Positions 61,488 to 64,000 of a stretch of 64,000 bases of DNA are shown here, in pieces (position 1 is the first letter of the stretch; every line of letters starts with the position of its first letter). The DNA is taken from positions 10,382,501 through 10,446,500 of the forward strand of contig CP114492.1 in NCBI GenBank assembly GCA_027186245.1, written 5' to 3'. The position numbers and the translations under genes were made by a program. The notes beneath the pieces are model-generated. The model was not told the DNA's origin. It did not search any database and worked only from the letters and a program-made list of their open reading frames with translations. This DNA comes from Coriaria nepalensis (Eukaryota; Streptophyta; Magnoliopsida; Cucurbitales; Coriariaceae).

Positions 61488-62058
61488 TTTTTCAAAAGCC
61501 CTTTTCTGTAGTTGGTTTGTTATTGCTGTTTCCAGTTACGTAGTTTTTTACTAGTTCATGTAGTTCTTTTAGAAATGGACCAGAGCTGCTGAAGGAAGGA
61601 GACGGTTTTTATAATCTCTTTCGTGACTGGCGTTTTCCTTTACGAGCTTCGTTTTTACAGCTCCACTGCAATGGAAATAACATAATATGAGTATAATAGT
61701 TTCTGTACATATATAACTCTTTTATTTTTTACGAAGTTATCTTCTTATTATGATGAATTTAGATTTTGCTTTAGCAAGAAGTATGTCTTGTGCAGTGTAT
61801 GATGAAAATCCTCAAAGTACATTTCTGAGATTGTATGATTACATATAGGCTGTACAGCAATTACATATGAAAATCAATAAATACAATGAATAAGGAAATA
61901 GAATAATGATGCATAAGGTAAGACATAATCGTAGAATGATTGTTGGCCGTTGGGAATACGAAATTGTAGCAGTTAATCATGTTTCCGTTATACAGTGTTC
62001 CGCTGGAGAAGTCGATGATCGCTTGCTTGTTTATCAAGCAAGTTTCAAAGCAGTTGAC
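61488..62058. repeat. 571-bp direct repeat, copy 1 (3' flank of the ERF gene)
   Basis: Identical by eye, without gaps, to 63430-64000. Starts in the TTTTTCAAAAGCCC just after the ERF stop region and runs through the 3' flank. The right limit is only the window edge, so the repeat may be longer. Confidence 0.95.
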
Positions 62059-63167
62059 TTTGACAATATAAGTTTTGACTAAAAACTCTTATTAGAGGGG
62101 CAACAGCCGTCCTGTGAGATCATCGAAGTATCTGAGACGGCACGATGAGAGAAGAATTGGTCATACTGTTACTGTCTTAACTTATGTAGCAGCCAATGAG
62201 AAACAGAGGATATCGTAATATAATTAATAAATTGCATGGGGTTAGACTTTAGAGATGTAATATTCAGAAAGTGGAGGACCTTGACAATTAACTGGTTGAT
62301 TATGATTAACAAAATAGGTGGCGTTTTGGGCCAGATAGCTTTCGTTTTCTGGTTCGGGTTTGATGAAGTTGAGTGAGCTAAAGAATCAGTAATTCGGCCC
62401 AGTTTCAGTCTATGGTGGGTATGGTGATGGCCCATATTGCAAGTGGTTTCCCATAGCTTCGGCGAAGCCCGTTGTTTGTATATAGACCCAATACAGTCGA
62501 CAGTTGTTTACCCGACAATTTGTTAACAGGTTAGTGTTTATAAAACTGATTCCTTTCTCTTTCCAAGATGGTGAGATTCACAGCCATTAAAAAAATGGCA
62601 TCAAACAAGTGGATTTCTCTTTCTTTAATCAAGACGTGCAGTCACATACACTGAAATAAGAGAGAAAGAGAGAGAGAGGCAGAGATCCAACAATGGCGAC
62701 AAATTGCTTATTAGAGCATCAAGTCATCAACCTTAGTTATGACTAATTAGGCGAGTGGCCAATTGATGCAGTGTTTTACACAAACTTCCACAGCTGTTGG
62801 CCTGTTTCCCTCGTAAAGCACTCTTTAAGCTAATTAATTAAGAAAGTAATGTGATTAAGGGTCAGGAGTCAGGACCCTCTGATGTGGACCAGGACCCCTG
62901 GCACGTGTAAAATGGCAAGTGGGTGTTTCGCGTCGACAGAATTAAAGGTCCTACCTTTTTTGTATATTTGAGGATATTTGAGGTCACAGTCGTCTCCAAC
63001 TATCCTCTGCCGTGTTTCAGATCTAGACACCCAAAAAAACTCTGGTCCTAGATATTTTAATGGTCAAAGCCCAATAAATTTCTTCTTCTTCCGAGTCTGT
63101 CCTATTTTAAGCTTTTACTTGGTCGGAAACAGGGAAGGGGGAGAGGGGGAGAGGGGGAGAGGGAGAG
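62059..63167. other. Intergenic: promoter of the transporter gene
   Basis: Spacer with ACGTG core at 62902 and a GGGGAGA purine run (63135-63165) as leader. No gene seen. Confidence 0.5.
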
Positions 63168-63393
63168 ATGGGATTGGGTGATGCCCACGAAAATGGGAGC
63201 GGAGATTCGGGTCTGTCTGATGTTGGATTGGGAAGCAAGAATAAGTACAGGAGGATGGATTCTGATCTAACATATGACTTTGAAGATGATTTGCAGCTCC
63301 GACATCATCAAGATAATCGAAGTAAAAAAACTAGGAAATATGTTTTCGCCTGTGCCGTTTTTGCTTCTCTCAATTCTGTTCTTCTCGGCTACG
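63168..63393 (+). CDS. Polyol/monosaccharide transporter, first exon (partial)
   Basis: Exon 1 of a major-facilitator sugar transporter. It begins MGLGDAHENGSGDSGLSD, has an acidic soluble N-terminus, and ends in the first membrane span KYVFACAVFASLNSVLLGY, interrupted at codon phase 1 by a GT donor (63394). In polyol transporters this is followed by DVGVMSGA, so the next exon should start with AT or the like. Only 75 residues are visible. The intron soon becomes the duplicated ERF 3'-flank sequence (63430 on), so either the gene is broken here or a second copy of the exon lies beyond the window. Confidence 0.75.
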
Positions 63394-63429
63394 GTATGCA
63401 CTTTTTCATTTTACTTTTTCTGTCGGTGC

Positions 63430-64000
63430 TTTTTCAAAAGCCCTTTTCTGTAGTTGGTTTGTTATTGCTGTTTCCAGTTACGTAGTTTTTTACTAGTTCA
63501 TGTAGTTCTTTTAGAAATGGACCAGAGCTGCTGAAGGAAGGAGACGGTTTTTATAATCTCTTTCGTGACTGGCGTTTTCCTTTACGAGCTTCGTTTTTAC
63601 AGCTCCACTGCAATGGAAATAACATAATATGAGTATAATAGTTTCTGTACATATATAACTCTTTTATTTTTTACGAAGTTATCTTCTTATTATGATGAAT
63701 TTAGATTTTGCTTTAGCAAGAAGTATGTCTTGTGCAGTGTATGATGAAAATCCTCAAAGTACATTTCTGAGATTGTATGATTACATATAGGCTGTACAGC
63801 AATTACATATGAAAATCAATAAATACAATGAATAAGGAAATAGAATAATGATGCATAAGGTAAGACATAATCGTAGAATGATTGTTGGCCGTTGGGAATA
63901 CGAAATTGTAGCAGTTAATCATGTTTCCGTTATACAGTGTTCCGCTGGAGAAGTCGATGATCGCTTGCTTGTTTATCAAGCAAGTTTCAAAGCAGTTGAC
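63430..64000. repeat. 571-bp direct repeat, copy 2 (to window edge)
   Basis: Same sequence as 61488-62058 at a fixed offset of 1942 bp. It follows 36 bp after the transporter exon's donor site and continues to the last base. Confidence 0.95.

Noticed and set aside
61133..61543. 136-aa ORF sharing its C-terminus with an ORF at 63168-63485
   Set aside because: The shared FQKPFSVVGLLLLFPVT is just translation of the duplicated non-coding 571-bp segment, not a shared protein domain.

Overview
The window is nuclear DNA of a eudicot plant. Genes are split by short GT-AG introns, spacers are AT-rich, Ty1/copia retrotransposon remains are present, and the proteins belong to plant families (STRUBBELIG receptors, GAUT, DUF789, NHL, ERF, PPR, external NADH dehydrogenases). 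I cannot name the species. Exon coordinates come from reading splice sites by eye; in every complete gene model the exon lengths sum to a multiple of three.

Layout. 0-5 kb: two type II NAD(P)H dehydrogenase (NDB) paralogues head to head, the first running off the left edge. 5.5-8.3 kb: a PPR gene and a frameshifted pseudogene, both on the minus strand. 8.9-10.4 kb: no protein gene, but a TATA / telo-box / site II promoter on the minus strand, a 62-nt hairpin, and two tandem, co-varying hairpin modules with C/D-like boxes; this is the best candidate for an undescribed RNA gene. 10.6-12.7 kb: a GAUT10/11-type galacturonosyltransferase. 13-14.2 kb: a 100-aa mitochondrial-type membrane protein. 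15-16.8 kb: a GT14 glycosyltransferase (minus). 18.4-20.9 kb: a SCAMP (minus, 12 exons, one GC-AG intron). 21.5-25.4 kb: a STRUBBELIG-family receptor (minus, 16 exons, one GC-AG intron). 27.2 kb: a disordered basic protein starting MGCC. 28.9-29.5 kb: degenerate tandem repeats. 29.9-31.2 kb: a small membrane protein. 32.2-33.1 kb: a kelch pseudogene beside a ~70-bp tandem repeat. 34.5-36.2 kb: a Mpv17/PMP22 protein. 37-37.4 kb: a secreted cell-wall protein. 38.3-40.1 kb: a PP2C. 44.8-46.2 kb: a DUF789 protein. 46.8-51.9 kb: a broken and an intact O-methyltransferase flanking a decayed copia fragment. 53.9-58.2 kb: a decayed LTR copia element. 58.8 kb: an NHL/LEA_2 protein. 60.4 kb: an ERF transcription factor. 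63.2 kb: first exon of a polyol/sugar transporter. The last 571 bases repeat 61488-62058 without a visible difference.

The genes do not form one pathway; this is an ordinary gene-rich plant region. Local histories do stand out: paralogue pairs (NDB head to head, OMT tandem), three pseudogenes, two copia insertions and one very recent 1942-bp-offset duplication or assembly join. Secretory and cell-wall functions (GAUT, GT14, SCAMP, cell-wall protein) recur, but I see no evidence of coordination.
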